NCBI GenBank assembly: GCA_963795055.1
Contig: CAWCGJ010000016.1
Coordinates: 1 to 64,000, forward strand
From: JASHPR01 sp963795055
GTDB taxonomy: Bacteria; Actinomycetota; Actinomycetes; Streptosporangiales; Streptosporangiaceae
DNA: 64,000 bases
Direction of reading: 5' to 3'
Shown piece by piece: positions 27,155 to 35,409 of the stretch (position 1 is its first letter; the number at the start of each line of letters is the position of its first letter). The notes under the pieces were generated by a model, which was not told where the DNA came from, searched no databases, and saw only the letters and a list, made by a program, of their open reading frames with translations. The translations under genes were made by a program, and so were the position numbers.

Positions 27155-27943
27155 GTGGGAGTCCTCGACGGGAAGGTCGCCATCGTGACCGGCGCGAGCA
27201 GGGGCATCGGTGCGGCGATCGCGAAGCGGTTCGGCGCGGAGGGCGCCGCGGTGGCGGTGGCCGCCCGGACCACGGAGCCGGGGCAGTCGCCGCTGCCCGG
27301 GACGATCGGCGACACGGTGGCGGCGATCACGGGCGACGGCGGGACCGCCGTGGCGATCCCCACCGACCTGTCCAGGCCGGAGGACCGGCAGCGCCTGGTC
27401 GCGGAGACCACCCGGCAGCTGGGCACGCCGGACATCCTGGTCAGCAACGCCGCGGTGAGCTACTTCGCGCCGGTCGCGGACTTCACCGCGCGCCGTTACG
27501 AGCTCATGTTCGCGGTGCAGGTCGAGGCGCCGTTCCAGCTGGCCCAGCTGGTGCTGCCGGGGATGCTGGAGCGCGGCCGCGGCTGGATCCTGAACATCTC
27601 CTCGATCGCCGCCCGCCACCCGTCGCTGCCGCCGGGCCGGTACGCCGGCCGCTCCACCGTCTACGGCATGTGCAAGGCGGCGCTGGAGCGGTTCTCGACC
27701 GGACTGGCCGCCGAGCTGTACGAGGACAACATCGCCGTGAACGCGCTGTCCCCCACCCTGGTCGTGCCCACGCCCGGCACGATCTTCCACCACCTGACCA
27801 CCGAGGACGACCCGAACGCGGAGCCGCCCACGGTGATGGCCGAGGCCGCGCTGGCGCTCTGCCACGCCGAGCCGAAGGGCCTGACCGGCCGGGTCGCCTA
27901 CTCCCAGGACATCCTGCGGGAACTGGGCGTCGCCGCGCCGTAG
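27155..27943 (+). CDS. SDR-family oxidoreductase
   Basis: A 262-aa classical SDR: 'VAIVTGASRGIGAAIAKRFG' (TGxxxGxG), 'VSNAAVSYF' (NAG-like), 'ILNISSIAARHP' (Ser) and 'STVYGMCKAALERF' (YxxxK). Several in-frame GTGs (27131, 27146, 27149, 27155) are possible starts. 27155 is chosen because GGGAG lies eight bases upstream and the strand begins six codons later. It is divergent from the MaoC operon across palindrome A and probably oxidises a hydroxyacyl intermediate or a steroid-like alcohol. Confidence 0.85.
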   Translation: MGVLDGKVAIVTGASRGIGAAIAKRFGAEGAAVAVAARTTEPGQSPLPGTIGDTVAAITGDGGTAVAIPTDLSRPEDRQRLVAETTRQLGTPDILVSNAAVSYFAPVADFTARRYELMFAVQVEAPFQLAQLVLPGMLERGRGWILNISSIAARHPSLPPGRYAGRSTVYGMCKAALERFSTGLAAELYEDNIAVNALSPTLVVPTPGTIFHHLTTEDDPNAEPPTVMAEAALALCHAEPKGLTGRVAYSQDILRELGVAAP

Positions 27944-28298
27944 GCCACGCCAGCGCCACCAGCGAGGCCAGGCCGCCCACCGTGGCGAGGATCTCTTTCG
28001 GGCAGGCCCACAAGCCGCGGTTGAACTGGCGCCACATCTTGGGCACGAACGTCATCTTGATCTTCTGCCACTTGTGTTGCCGGATACTGCATCCCAGCAG
28101 CAGGCCGGATGAGTTCTTCCGGCACATCTGGTCTTCTCGGGTCATCGCGCCGCACCATACAGGAGCCTGGATCAGGAAGTATCCGAGAGCGCCGACCGAG
28201 AAGATCGCAATGACGGCGTAGCCGAACGTGTGGGTTACGAGGCCGATGATGGCGAGTGCAAGCGCGAGGTAACCCCAGTACCGCCATAGCCCTTTCAC
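27504..28298 (-). CDS. Small membrane protein whose frame runs on antisense into the SDR gene
   Basis: The trustworthy part is 28298 to about 27945. It has a GTG start, two membrane helices ('YLALALAIIGLVTHTFGYAV', 'IAIFSVGALGYFL'), then four Cys ('APVWCGAM', 'EDQMCRKNS', 'LLLGCSIRQHKWQKIKM', 'LWACPKEI') and a last hydrophobic stretch ('VGGLASLVALA'). I do not recognise the family by name, but the Cys/His pattern suggests metal binding or disulphides. Past 27944 the frame is antisense to the SDR gene and low in complexity. The natural C-terminus was therefore probably lost. Confidence 0.5.
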   Translation of the reverse strand: MKGLWRYWGYLALALAIIGLVTHTFGYAVIAIFSVGALGYFLIQAPVWCGAMTREDQMCRKNSSGLLLGCSIRQHKWQKIKMTFVPKMWRQFNRGLWACPKEILATVGGLASLVALAWPTARRRPVPAGCPGSRRPGRSGPSARRGRAPARPRPSPWAAPRSGRPRWSGGGRSCRAWARPGWGTARSRRCCPRTARRPVRSRTAPAPPCTCRRRWSGRRTGPAAATGGGRRSRRCSGSSRGRAPASPAAPAGPAGTAPRPAPRT

Positions 28299-28555
28299 GA
28301 TCGGAACGTAACTCAGGATCGGGCCGCCGTACAGACCGAGATCACGACAGAGCCCGGCCCGTGGGTATCACGGTTAACCATGGCGGGTCACTATCTCTAC
28401 CTAGCGCTCTAACTCGCGCTTCGGTGGCCTGGATAGAGTTCTGTCACCTATGGGTAAGTGAGGTAGGCATATCCAGTGAGCCTTTTCCATCCTGACCTTG
28501 GAGCCGCTCGGCAGGTTCGCTGATCACAGACGGCGTGTCGCCTTGGGACGTAGCG

Positions 28556-28613
28556 AAGCCCCTGGTAAATGAAGCGATCGACCAAGATCCGCATCGTCTG
28601 CCAAGGGGCTTCC
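28556..28613 (+). promoter_or_regulatory. Hairpin that hides the transposase ribosome-binding site
   Basis: GAAGCCCCTGG (28556-28566) pairs with CCAAGGGGCTTC (28602-28613, one bulge). The second arm contains the AAGGGG that precedes the transposase ATG at 28614, so transcripts entering from outside would fold and be poorly translated. Such control is known for other IS elements. Confidence 0.55.
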
Positions 28614-29381
28614 ATGCTTTTCTACCCTGCCGCGCTGCCGTTGTCTGCCCAGACCCTCAGCTATGTGGCCGGGATCATCCGCCGTCACCGCCGGCAGACC
28701 GGGTCGTCCTGGCGCAAGCTCAACCCTGGCCGGCAGGCCCTGCTGGTACTGGCCTACCTGCGCAAAGGCGAGACGTTCGCCGACCTGGCCGCCGGGTTCG
28801 GCGTCGGCACCGCGACCGCCTGGCGGTACGTCCGGGAGACCGTGGCCTTGCTCGCCGCCCGGTCGCCGAAGCTGCGCCGGGCGCTGGCAGGCGCCAAAGA
28901 CGCCGGGCACGCCTACCTGGTCATCGACGGCACCCTGATCCCCATCGACCGGGTGGCCGCCGACCGGCCGTTCTACTCCGGCAAGCACCGCCGCCACGGC
29001 ATGAACCTGCAGGTCATCGCCACCCCGGTCGGTGACATCGTCTGGGTGTCCGGGCCGCTGCCCGGCGCCGTGCACGACCTGACCGCCGCCCGGATCTGGG
29101 GCATCATCCGCGAGCTCGCTGCATCCGGGCTGGTCGTGCTGGCCGACAAGGGCTACCACGGCGCCGGCGACCCGGTGCGCACCCCCTACCGGGGCCGGGG
29201 CAAGCCCGCCTCCCAGAAGGACGCCAACCGCGCCCACGCCCAGCTACGCTCGCCCGCCGAACGCGCCAACGCCCAGCTCAAGACCTGGCGCATCCTGCGC
29301 AAACTCCGCTGCTGCCCCTGGCGCGCCGGGCAACTGGCCAAGGCCATCCACGTCCTCCAAGCCCGCGAGATCGCAGGATGA
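28614..29381 (+). CDS. IS5-family DDE transposase (DDE_Tnp_4 type)
   Basis: A 255-aa transposase starting 'MLFYPAALPLSAQTLSYVAG', the usual start of this group, although the frame is open 15 codons further up. The N-terminal HTH ('ETFADLAAGFGVGTATAWRYV') is followed by the DDE catalytic core. The Asp residues are in 'VIDGTLIPID' and 'VLADKGYHG', and the Glu is in 'SPAERANAQLK'. The frame is intact and the ends are intact, so the element may still move. Confidence 0.9.
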   Translation: MLFYPAALPLSAQTLSYVAGIIRRHRRQTGSSWRKLNPGRQALLVLAYLRKGETFADLAAGFGVGTATAWRYVRETVALLAARSPKLRRALAGAKDAGHAYLVIDGTLIPIDRVAADRPFYSGKHRRHGMNLQVIATPVGDIVWVSGPLPGAVHDLTAARIWGIIRELAASGLVVLADKGYHGAGDPVRTPYRGRGKPASQKDANRAHAQLRSPAERANAQLKTWRILRKLRCCPWRAGQLAKAIHVLQAREIAG

Positions 29382-29423
29382 AAAAGGCTCAGTGTGGGTT
29401 ATGTCGCTGACCCACACTCCAAG

Positions 29424-29714
29424 TTAGGAGACCGGACGCGACACGCCCGAGGCTCCACGAGCCAATGCATTCTCTTCTAGCAGTATTGAGTGCCGCGTGC
29501 CAGCATGTCGATCAGCGAAGTCCCCGGATCTGCTCCTAACATCCTCCGGAATCGTGGGGTAATAACGCTGGATAATCTCGTCTTCTAGAAGCTCGTTAAC
29601 TTCTTTGATCTGCCTATCCAGCTCTTTGAGCCGGGCGCGCAAAGCTTCAGTTTCCGGCTTCGGCCTTTGGAATCCACCAGGAGAGATACCGCCGCATTCG
29701 ATGTTTTGACGCAA
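29424..29714 (-). CDS. Hypothetical protein with coiled coil, in the element remnant
   Basis: A 96-aa frame. 'ETEALRARLKELDRQIKEVN' and 'ELLEDEIIQRYYPTIPEDV' suggest a short coiled coil, but the last third is low in sense. It may be a fragment. A hairpin (AGTGTGGGT/ACCCACACT, 29391-29418) lies after its end and may be a terminator. No family recognised. Confidence 0.3.
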   Translation of the reverse strand: MRQNIECGGISPGGFQRPKPETEALRARLKELDRQIKEVNELLEDEIIQRYYPTIPEDVRSRSGDFADRHAGTRHSILLEENALARGASGVSRPVS

Positions 29715-29830
29715 CGCTAGCGCGCTTTTCTCTAAGCGTCTTCAATTCCACCGACTGACGCGAACGGGCAACCGCGAGACTGCCTGCCATTATTTATTTA
29801 ATCTCCTCTCGAATAGCCTCTGCCCTTGCC

Positions 29831-30274
29831 TCAGCTTCCTTTGCCTTTGACACGTAATGACGCTTTTAGCTCTTGCTCGTTAACGTCATCGGCAATCGTA
29901 CCGAATTGCGCCGCTGCCGATTCCAGCTTTTTCACTTCCGGCGCGTCCAGTCGCCTTTCCGCCGCGCGCAAATGCGCGGGAACTGGTAGCCCGGCGTCCT
30001 TATAGTCCTTTGCGATTTTCATTTCCCAGGCGTCCAGCTCGGCCCTTAGCGCGTCTTCCTTTTCCTGCAAGTTGAGCCGGCGCAACGCATCGTCGCGTAG
30101 CGTCGGAATCGTGAGGGAATACAGGAATGGCCTTGCACTGTCCTGCGTTCCGGTGACGCTAAGGCCGGCAGATACCTGCCGCCATGCCCTCGCATCTCGG
30201 CTATCGGCCGGGGCCGCGTTCGCCTTTATGGCCGCTCTTGCGGCCAGCTCGTCGTTAGACACGTGGCGTGTCAT
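29831..30274 (-). CDS. Hypothetical protein of the integrative element
   Basis: A 147-aa charged protein, 'MTRHVSNDELAARAAIKANA', with helices rich in Ala, Glu and Lys ('KEDALRAELDAWEMKIAKDY', 'HLRAAERRLDAPEVKKLESA'). It has no membrane segment or cysteine. Codon use is less GC-biased than in the flanking genome, in line with transfer. It lies downstream of the integrase copies on the same strand. No function can be given. Confidence 0.5.
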   Translation of the reverse strand: MTRHVSNDELAARAAIKANAAPADSRDARAWRQVSAGLSVTGTQDSARPFLYSLTIPTLRDDALRRLNLQEKEDALRAELDAWEMKIAKDYKDAGLPVPAHLRAAERRLDAPEVKKLESAAAQFGTIADDVNEQELKASLRVKGKGS

Positions 30275-30420
30275 GTCCAGTCCCTTGCTCCTGTCTGTAG
30301 AGACGACTAAGGGGAGAGCCCGGGCACGCTGACGCGCCCAACTCTCCCCTCTGTGAGGCGACAGGCTAGCAGACGGGAGGGCCCTCCGCTACGGATAGCC
30401 CCCGCCGGCGTGTCGCCCGG

Positions 30421-30849
30421 CTACTCGTCATCGGGCAGGACGTATTTCCCTGTCCTGGTCCGGACTGGCGCAAACCATTCACCCTTTCCGATTTTGTGTA
30501 CCGGGATGGTTGCCTCAGAGGCCAGGAGAAAGACGCGCCGCGCTGCGTCGCTTGTCAGGGTGGCCCAATATTCAGCTACCGTCATCCCCGTGTCCTTTTC
30601 CTCGGTACAGTCTGGGACGGCAGGAAGAGCCTTAAGCGCGGCGCGCTCTTTCCGTAGGACAGTCACCTTGTCTAGCCACGCGGGATCATCATGATCTAGT
30701 TCGCTTATCTCGCGCTCTATCTCGGCTATTTGATCCTCGTAATTGTGCCCAGGAATAGTAATGACTTTTACGGTTGGTTGGCCGCCCTGCAAATCGGTAG
30801 CCGTCATGTGTTCGCTTACGTGTGCCTCTAGCTCCTCAAGGGCCACCAT
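30421..30849 (-). pseudogene. Second serine-integrase C-terminal fragment
   Basis: 142 codons from ATG 30849, reading 'MVALEELEAHVSEHMTATDL', 'YEDQIAEIEREISELDHDDP' and 'AEYWATLTSDAARRVFLLAS'. It is a diverged copy of the C-terminal part of the integrase just upstream ('EDEIAEIERDIRELDHDDP', 'AQYWATLTTDATRRAFLLAS'). Similarity begins at 'GAQKSTCRNMV', upstream of the ATG and directly after the stop of the first copy. So it is a fragment of a related integrase joined there, not a gene of its own. Confidence 0.65.
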
Positions 30850-30890
30850 ATTCCGGCAGGTTGACTTCTGGGCGCCCCGCGGACCGGCTA

Positions 30891-31436
30891 TCAGTCGTCA
30901 GGCTCCACGAATTCACCATCGCTGGTCGCTATTGGCGCTTCCCACTTCTTGCCGTCCTTACAGACGGCTACGGCCGTCTTAGAGGCCAGGAGAAAAGCGC
31001 GCCGCGTCGCGTCGGTTGTCAGCGTAGCCCAATACTGAGCGACGGTGCGCCCAGTCTTCACTTTCTCGGTACGGTCGGGGAAGGCAGGAAGGGCCTTAAT
31101 CGCGCCCCGGCGCTCCCGTAGGACAGTCGCTTTATCTAGCCATGCCGGGTCATCGTGATCTAGCTCGCGGATATCGCGCTCAATCTCGGCTATCTCGTCC
31201 TCGTGATTGTGGCCAAGGATGGTAACGACTTTTATGGTCGGCTTACCACTGGCCGGCCCCTCGGTCATATGCCAGGCAACCGCATCGTCCAGCTCGTCAA
31301 GGGGAACCATATTCCGACACGTTGACTTCTGAGCACCCTTGCCGTTGCAGCGGTAATAGAACTTGACATACTCAGGCTTTCCCGGAGCGCCGCGTGACGG
31401 ACTTAAGCCGGTACATCGGTCCCCCGCAATGGACAC
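30891..31436 (-). pseudogene. Serine integrase, C-terminal part (after frameshift)
   Basis: From about 31390 this frame continues the integrase: 'GKPEYVKFYYRCNGKGAQKS' and 'TCRNMVPLDELDDAVAWHM' complete the zinc ribbon begun upstream (CVHCGG...YRC...C). A coiled coil ('EIAEIERDIRELDHDDPAWL') and the C-terminal domain follow, ending '...FVEPDD'. The Met at 31436 is not natural, as the first 17 codons are out of frame. One extra A in GGGAAAGCC near 31378-31386 accounts for the split. Confidence 0.7.
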
Positions 31437-32331
31437 AAAAGACGATACCCGTAAGCATTGCCGTTTTGCCGGTCGGCCCCCTCTGCTTGCTCCTGGCGCT
31501 TAGGGTGGCTTGAAGCTTATTCCACTTGGCTAGGTCGGGGGCGCCGTCATCTAGCCTTAGCAACGGCTCATGACGCAGGATCGTTTTTCCGGCATCATCT
31601 ACGCGGCGGCCGATAAGGCTCTCATTGCGGAACAGGTCGTTAAGGGCCGGGGTAGTCCACGGCTTAGGCTCTCTGCCGTCGCCTTGCGACCAGGGCGATA
31701 GGGAGCCCTCAGCGTCAAGCCACACGCAAACGTCAGCCAGGGACATGCCGGCTAGGTACTTGTCAACGGCGGCGCGCACAAAGCGCGCTTCGTCCGGGTA
31801 AACCTCTAGCGTCTTGTGATCCCTGCCATCGGGCACGGTCACGATGCGGAATCCGTAAGTCCGCTTGCCGGTCACGTAGCCTTGCTCCCTGAGATATCTC
31901 GTCATGCGCTTATAGCGCATAGACGTTGCCTCATATTCGGCAATGGCGATATCCACGAGGGCATCCCAGACAATTCGCGTAGCCGTGTCCCCCTCTTGGG
32001 GAGGCCAGGAAAGATGGGGATTAACGATAATGAGTTTCTTGCCGTACTTTTCCGCCCACTGTCGCATATCCCAGTCCTGGCGCCGCGTGTATCTGTCTAC
32101 CTTGCTAGCGACGATTCCGTCGTATTGCGCCCTCTGTGTCGGATCGTTAAGCCAGGGGCCCAAGGCCTTACGACGGAACGGGCTTATAGCGCCAGAGATT
32201 TTGTCGGCCGCCACGCCGACAATCTCATGTCCTTCGCGTTCGGCCCATTCGCGTGCATCCTGATCTTGCGTGTCTATGCCGGTCTGAGCTTCCTTGGCCT
32301 GGCTGAGCCTGGCGGCTAGCAGCAGTCTCAT
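31372..32331 (-). pseudogene. Large serine integrase, N-terminal part
   Basis: 319 codons. The resolvase domain has the nucleophile Ser10 in 'LLLAARLSQAKE' and 'GIVASKVDRYTRRQDWDMRQ'. The recombinase domain shows 'RYLREQGYVTGKRTYGFRIV', and the zinc ribbon starts with 'GIVFCVHCGGPMYRLKS' before the frame breaks. A full integrase would be about 480 aa together with the next part. It would catalyse site-specific insertion and excision of the element. The broken frame suggests the element is now fixed. Confidence 0.75.
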
Positions 32332-32357
32332 GCCCGCAGTCTAGCAGTTGAGCGCGG

Positions 32358-32549
32358 AGGTTTCCTGTCGGGCACCTTGATAAACAGCAGGCTGGCCGAG
32401 CCGTCGGGCGCGACCAGCAGGCCTTCGGGGTCATCGGGAAGGTTGGGGTTCCCCGGCTCCTCGCGGTAGCCGGTGACCTGCGACCAGAATCCGACCAGCA
32501 GGTACGGGTCGGCGCAGTCGAACGTGATGGTCCTGATCCGGAGGGTCAT
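32358..32549 (-). pseudogene. VOC/glyoxalase-family protein, interrupted by the integrase element
   Basis: The frame from ATG 32549 reads 'MTLRIRTITFDCADPYLLVG', 'FWSQVTGYREEPGNPNLPDD' and 'SASLLFIKVPDRK', the first half of a VOC (glyoxalase-like) protein of about 120-130 aa. After 'VPDRK', where family members continue 'NRLHxDL', it becomes unrelated and overlaps the integrase start. The break at about 32360 is the likely crossover site. Confidence 0.6.
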
Positions 32550-32756
32550 GGGATGGCTCCTTGGTTACCAGGCGCCACCGGCGGTCGGCGTCGGTCAGCC
32601 GAGGGCGGAGGCGCGAGATCCGGTCGTCATGATCGATCGCACCTCCTCTCCAGATTCTCGCCGGGCAAGCTGCGTTCAGGCTGCCACAGGCCGGCGTTGT
32701 GCCGCCAGAGATTTTCTGCCGGGGCCGGGCCAGGCCGCGCCGGTAAATGTACCAAA

Positions 32757-32779
32757 AGGCCGCCTGTAGCAGGCCCTTT
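32757..32779 (-). terminator. Probable terminator after the acyl-CoA dehydrogenase operon
   Basis: Read on the minus strand, AAAGGGCCTG-CTA-CAGGCGGCCTTTT forms a GC stem followed by TTTT, about 80 bases after the dehydrogenase stop. The rest of 32550-32857 shows nothing recognisable. Confidence 0.5.
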
Positions 32780-32857
32780 GGGGCTTTACCCGGGCTGGGC
32801 GGGCTGCCGGGGCCGGTTTTCCTGGCTCGGCCCGGCCGCGCCAGGGCCAGCCGGGGC

Positions 32858-34006
32858 TCACAGGCCGATGCGCTCGGCCAGGTGCTCGCGGTGATAGCTG
32901 GCGTCGCCGAGGAACAGTTCGCTGGACTTGGCCCGCTTGAAGTACAGGTGGGCGTCGTGTTCCCAGGTGAACCCGATCCCGCCGTGGATCTGGATGTTCT
33001 CGGCCGCCACGTGGAAGTAGACGTCCGAGGCGTAGGCCTTGGCCAGCGCGGCGACGACGGGAACCTCGGCGGAGTTCTCGGCCACCGCGGCGGCCGCGTA
33101 GGCGACCGCCGGGCGCAGCGACTCGACCTCGAGCAGCAGGTCGGCGCAGCGGTGCTTGATCGCCTGGAAGCTGCCGATCGGCCGCCCGAACTGGTGCCGG
33201 GTCTTCGCGTAGCCGACGGCCATGTCCAGGGCCCGCTGGGCGCCGCCGAGCTGCTCGGCGGCCAGCGCGATGGCCGCGACGTCCAGCGTCCGGTCCAGCA
33301 CCCCGCCGGCCTCGCCCGGGGCGCCGATCAGCCGCCCGGGCACCGCGTCGAACTCCAGCCGGGCGAGCTTACGGGTCTGGTCCAGCGTGGGCAGCGCCCG
33401 GCGGTCCAGGCCCGCCGCCCCCGGGTCGACCGCGAACAGCGACAGCCCGGGGGCGGCCGCGGCCACCACCAGGATCAGGTCCGCGGTGTGGCCGTCCAGG
33501 ACGAAGCTCTTGTGCCCGTCGAGCACCCAGGAGCTTTCTCCGTTGCCGTCCGGTCGGCCATCCGGGCCGCCTCCGCGGGTCGCGGCGAGCCGGATCGCCT
33601 CGGGCTCCCACGACCCGTCGTCTTCGGTGAAGGCCAGCGTGGCCACGGTCTGGCCGGAGGCGATGCCCGGCAGCAGCTCGCGCCGGGCCGGCTCGTCGGA
33701 GGCGGCCAGCAGCGCGGTGGCGGCAAGCACCGCGCTGGCCAGGTACGGCCCGCCGTACAGCGCGGCGCCGAGTTCCTCGAGCACGATGGCCTGCTCGGCA
33801 AAGGTGAACCCGGCGCCGCCGTACCGCTCGGGGATCGCGATCCCCGGCAGCCCGAGCTGGGTTCCGGCCTGCTGCCAGACCTGCCGGTCGGTCCCGTCCG
33901 GGGCCTCCATGAGCTCGCGCACCCGGGACATGGGCGCCCGGTCGGCCAGGAACCGCCGCACCGAATCGCGCAGCTCCCGCTGTTCAGCGCTGACGCCCAG
34001 GTTCAT
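32858..34006 (-). CDS. Acyl-CoA dehydrogenase
   Basis: A 382-aa flavoenzyme: 'MNLGVSAEQRELRDSVRRFL', 'YGGAGFTFAEQAIVLEELGA', 'GYAKTRHQFGRPIGSFQAIKH' (split) and 'ENIQIHGGIGFTWEHDAHLY'. The C-terminal 'QIHGGIGFTWEH' is the usual FAD and substrate-binding signature of FadE-type enzymes. The common catalytic Glu position is not obvious, as in many subunits of two-component (FadE26/27-like) dehydrogenases. The second dehydrogenase in this operon would then be its partner. Overlaps the ligase gene by ATGA. Confidence 0.88.
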   Translation of the reverse strand: MNLGVSAEQRELRDSVRRFLADRAPMSRVRELMEAPDGTDRQVWQQAGTQLGLPGIAIPERYGGAGFTFAEQAIVLEELGAALYGGPYLASAVLAATALLAASDEPARRELLPGIASGQTVATLAFTEDDGSWEPEAIRLAATRGGGPDGRPDGNGESSWVLDGHKSFVLDGHTADLILVVAAAAPGLSLFAVDPGAAGLDRRALPTLDQTRKLARLEFDAVPGRLIGAPGEAGGVLDRTLDVAAIALAAEQLGGAQRALDMAVGYAKTRHQFGRPIGSFQAIKHRCADLLLEVESLRPAVAYAAAAVAENSAEVPVVAALAKAYASDVYFHVAAENIQIHGGIGFTWEHDAHLYFKRAKSSELFLGDASYHREHLAERIGL

Positions 34007-35409
34007 GGTCGCGGCTCCGATCTGCCGTCGGCGGGTGGCTCCGGCCGGCCAGGCGCCGGCGGCCCCGGCCGGCCCGCGGTGACGATGAGCACGTCGAGCG
34101 CCTCGACCTGGCTCCCGTCGACCCACAGCGGGTTGACCTCCAGCGCGCGCAGCGAGCCGCCGAGTGCCACGGCTGCGTCGGCCAGCAGGCAGATGACCTC
34201 CGCGAGCGCGTCCGGGTCGGCCAGGCGGCCCCGGGCGCCGCGCAGCAGCGCGCTGCCGCGCAACTCGGCGAGCATCCGCTTGACCTCGCCGGGATCCACC
34301 GGCAGCACCCGCAGGCTGGTGTCGTTGAGCACCTCCACCCAGACGCCGCCCAGGCCGACCGCGAGAACCGGGCCGAAGGTGGGGTCCAGGGTCACCCCGG
34401 CGATCAGCTCCACGCCGCCGGAGCGCATGGGGCTGACCAGGACACCGTCGATCCGGGCCCCGGGAACGGCCTGGCCGGCCGCCAGGACCCGCGCGTAGGC
34501 CGCGCGGACCTCCGCCTCGGTACGCGGCCCGACCGCCACCCCGCCGATGTCGGACTTGTGGGTAATCTGCGCGGAGCAGACCTTCAGCACGACCGGCAGC
34601 CCGAGCCGCCGCGCCGCGGCCGCCGCGCCATCCGCCGAGCTGACCAGCTCGCCGGGTACGACCGGAACCCCCGATCCGGCGAGCAGGTCGCGCGCGGCCG
34701 CCTCGGACCAGGGCCCGCCGCCGTCCGCGATCCCGCCCGGCCCGCCTGCGATGGCCGTGCCGCGCGGCCGGCCCCGGTTCTCCAGCCAGCGCAGGGCATG
34801 GCCGAGCGCGGTCATGCCGAGGTCGATGCCGCCGAGCATGTGGACGCCGCCGTGGCCCAGCACCTCCCGGCCGTACCCGCTGACGTCCACGCAGGTGTGG
34901 GCGGCCGTGATGACCGGGATCGGGGCGGACGCGATGCGCTCGCCGAGCCACGCCGCGCGCCGCGCGAGCACCGCGGCGGCCGCCTCGTCGTCCGGCCGGG
35001 CCTGCGGCAGGTTCAGCCCGGTGAACAGGACGAAGTCCAGGCCGGGATCGGCCACCGCCGCGTCCAGCGCGTAGTCGACCGGGGTGAGCGCCGACGTCCG
35101 CCGGTTGGCCAGGAAGTAGCCGGTGACGTCGAGCGGGTTGCGCACCGCGGCGAACGGCGGGACCAGGGGCTCGATCGCGGTCGCCGTCTGCGGCGCGAAC
35201 TCGGGGATCTCGATCCCCTCCGCGGCCGCGCGGTCGGCGATGAGGTCGCAGGCGCCCCCGGAGGCAGTCACCACCCCCATGCGCCGGCCCGCGGGCCACC
35301 GGTCGTAGCCGAGCAGCGCGGCGGTGGACAGCAACTCCTCGATGCTGGTCACGCGGATCACGTTCAGCTGCCGCAGCACCGCGCCGACCACCGCGTCGTC
35401 GCCGGCCAC
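34003..35409 (-). CDS. NDP-forming acyl-CoA ligase, C-terminal part (ATP-grasp), after a frameshift
   Basis: About 468 codons. It continues the ligase with 'VAGDDAVVGAVLRQLNVIRV', 'GVVTASGGACDLIADRAAAE', then an ATP-grasp domain with 'VPVVPGELVSSADGAAAAAR', 'VVLKVCSAQITHKSDIGGVA' (phosphate loop and nucleotide binding) and 'LEVNPLWVDGSQVEALDVLI'. The N-terminal CoA-binding part is in the next frame upstream. The join is near 35445, where one base is missing in GGCCGCAG; 'QVALAHTGA' lies on this side of it. The first Met (35409) is internal. Confidence 0.78.
   Translation of the reverse strand: MAGDDAVVGAVLRQLNVIRVTSIEELLSTAALLGYDRWPAGRRMGVVTASGGACDLIADRAAAEGIEIPEFAPQTATAIEPLVPPFAAVRNPLDVTGYFLANRRTSALTPVDYALDAAVADPGLDFVLFTGLNLPQARPDDEAAAAVLARRAAWLGERIASAPIPVITAAHTCVDVSGYGREVLGHGGVHMLGGIDLGMTALGHALRWLENRGRPRGTAIAGGPGGIADGGGPWSEAAARDLLAGSGVPVVPGELVSSADGAAAAARRLGLPVVLKVCSAQITHKSDIGGVAVGPRTEAEVRAAYARVLAAGQAVPGARIDGVLVSPMRSGGVELIAGVTLDPTFGPVLAVGLGGVWVEVLNDTSLRVLPVDPGEVKRMLAELRGSALLRGARGRLADPDALAEVICLLADAAVALGGSLRALEVNPLWVDGSQVEALDVLIVTAGRPGPPAPGRPEPPADGRSEPRP

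Larger units (their letters stand above)
28478..29390 (+). mobile_element. IS5-family insertion sequence, complete
   Basis: A 913-bp element. Left end GAGCCTTTTCCATCCTG (28478-28494) and right end CAGGATGAAAAAGGCTC (29374-29390) are inverted repeats of 17 bp with one mismatch. AGT flanks both ends (28475-28477 and 29391-29393), consistent with a 3-bp target duplication. It carries one intact transposase. It lies between the small membrane gene and the integrase remnant. Confidence 0.85.
29394..32362 (-). mobile_element. Remnant of a serine-integrase element inserted in a VOC gene
   Basis: About 3 kb of clearly lower GC than both flanks, all genes on the minus strand. It contains a frameshifted large serine integrase, a second integrase C-terminal copy and two small unknown genes. 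The integrase ATG lies about 30 bases from the point (around 32360) where a VOC-family gene loses its similarity, as expected when the integrase sits at an attachment site. The left boundary is not visible, and the missing part of the VOC gene was not found in the window. Confidence 0.55.

Noticed and set aside
32858..35299. Single minus-strand frame of over 800 codons across two genes
   Set aside because: Only its last 382 codons (the acyl-CoA dehydrogenase) are genuine. The rest is an out-of-frame reading of the acyl-CoA ligase.
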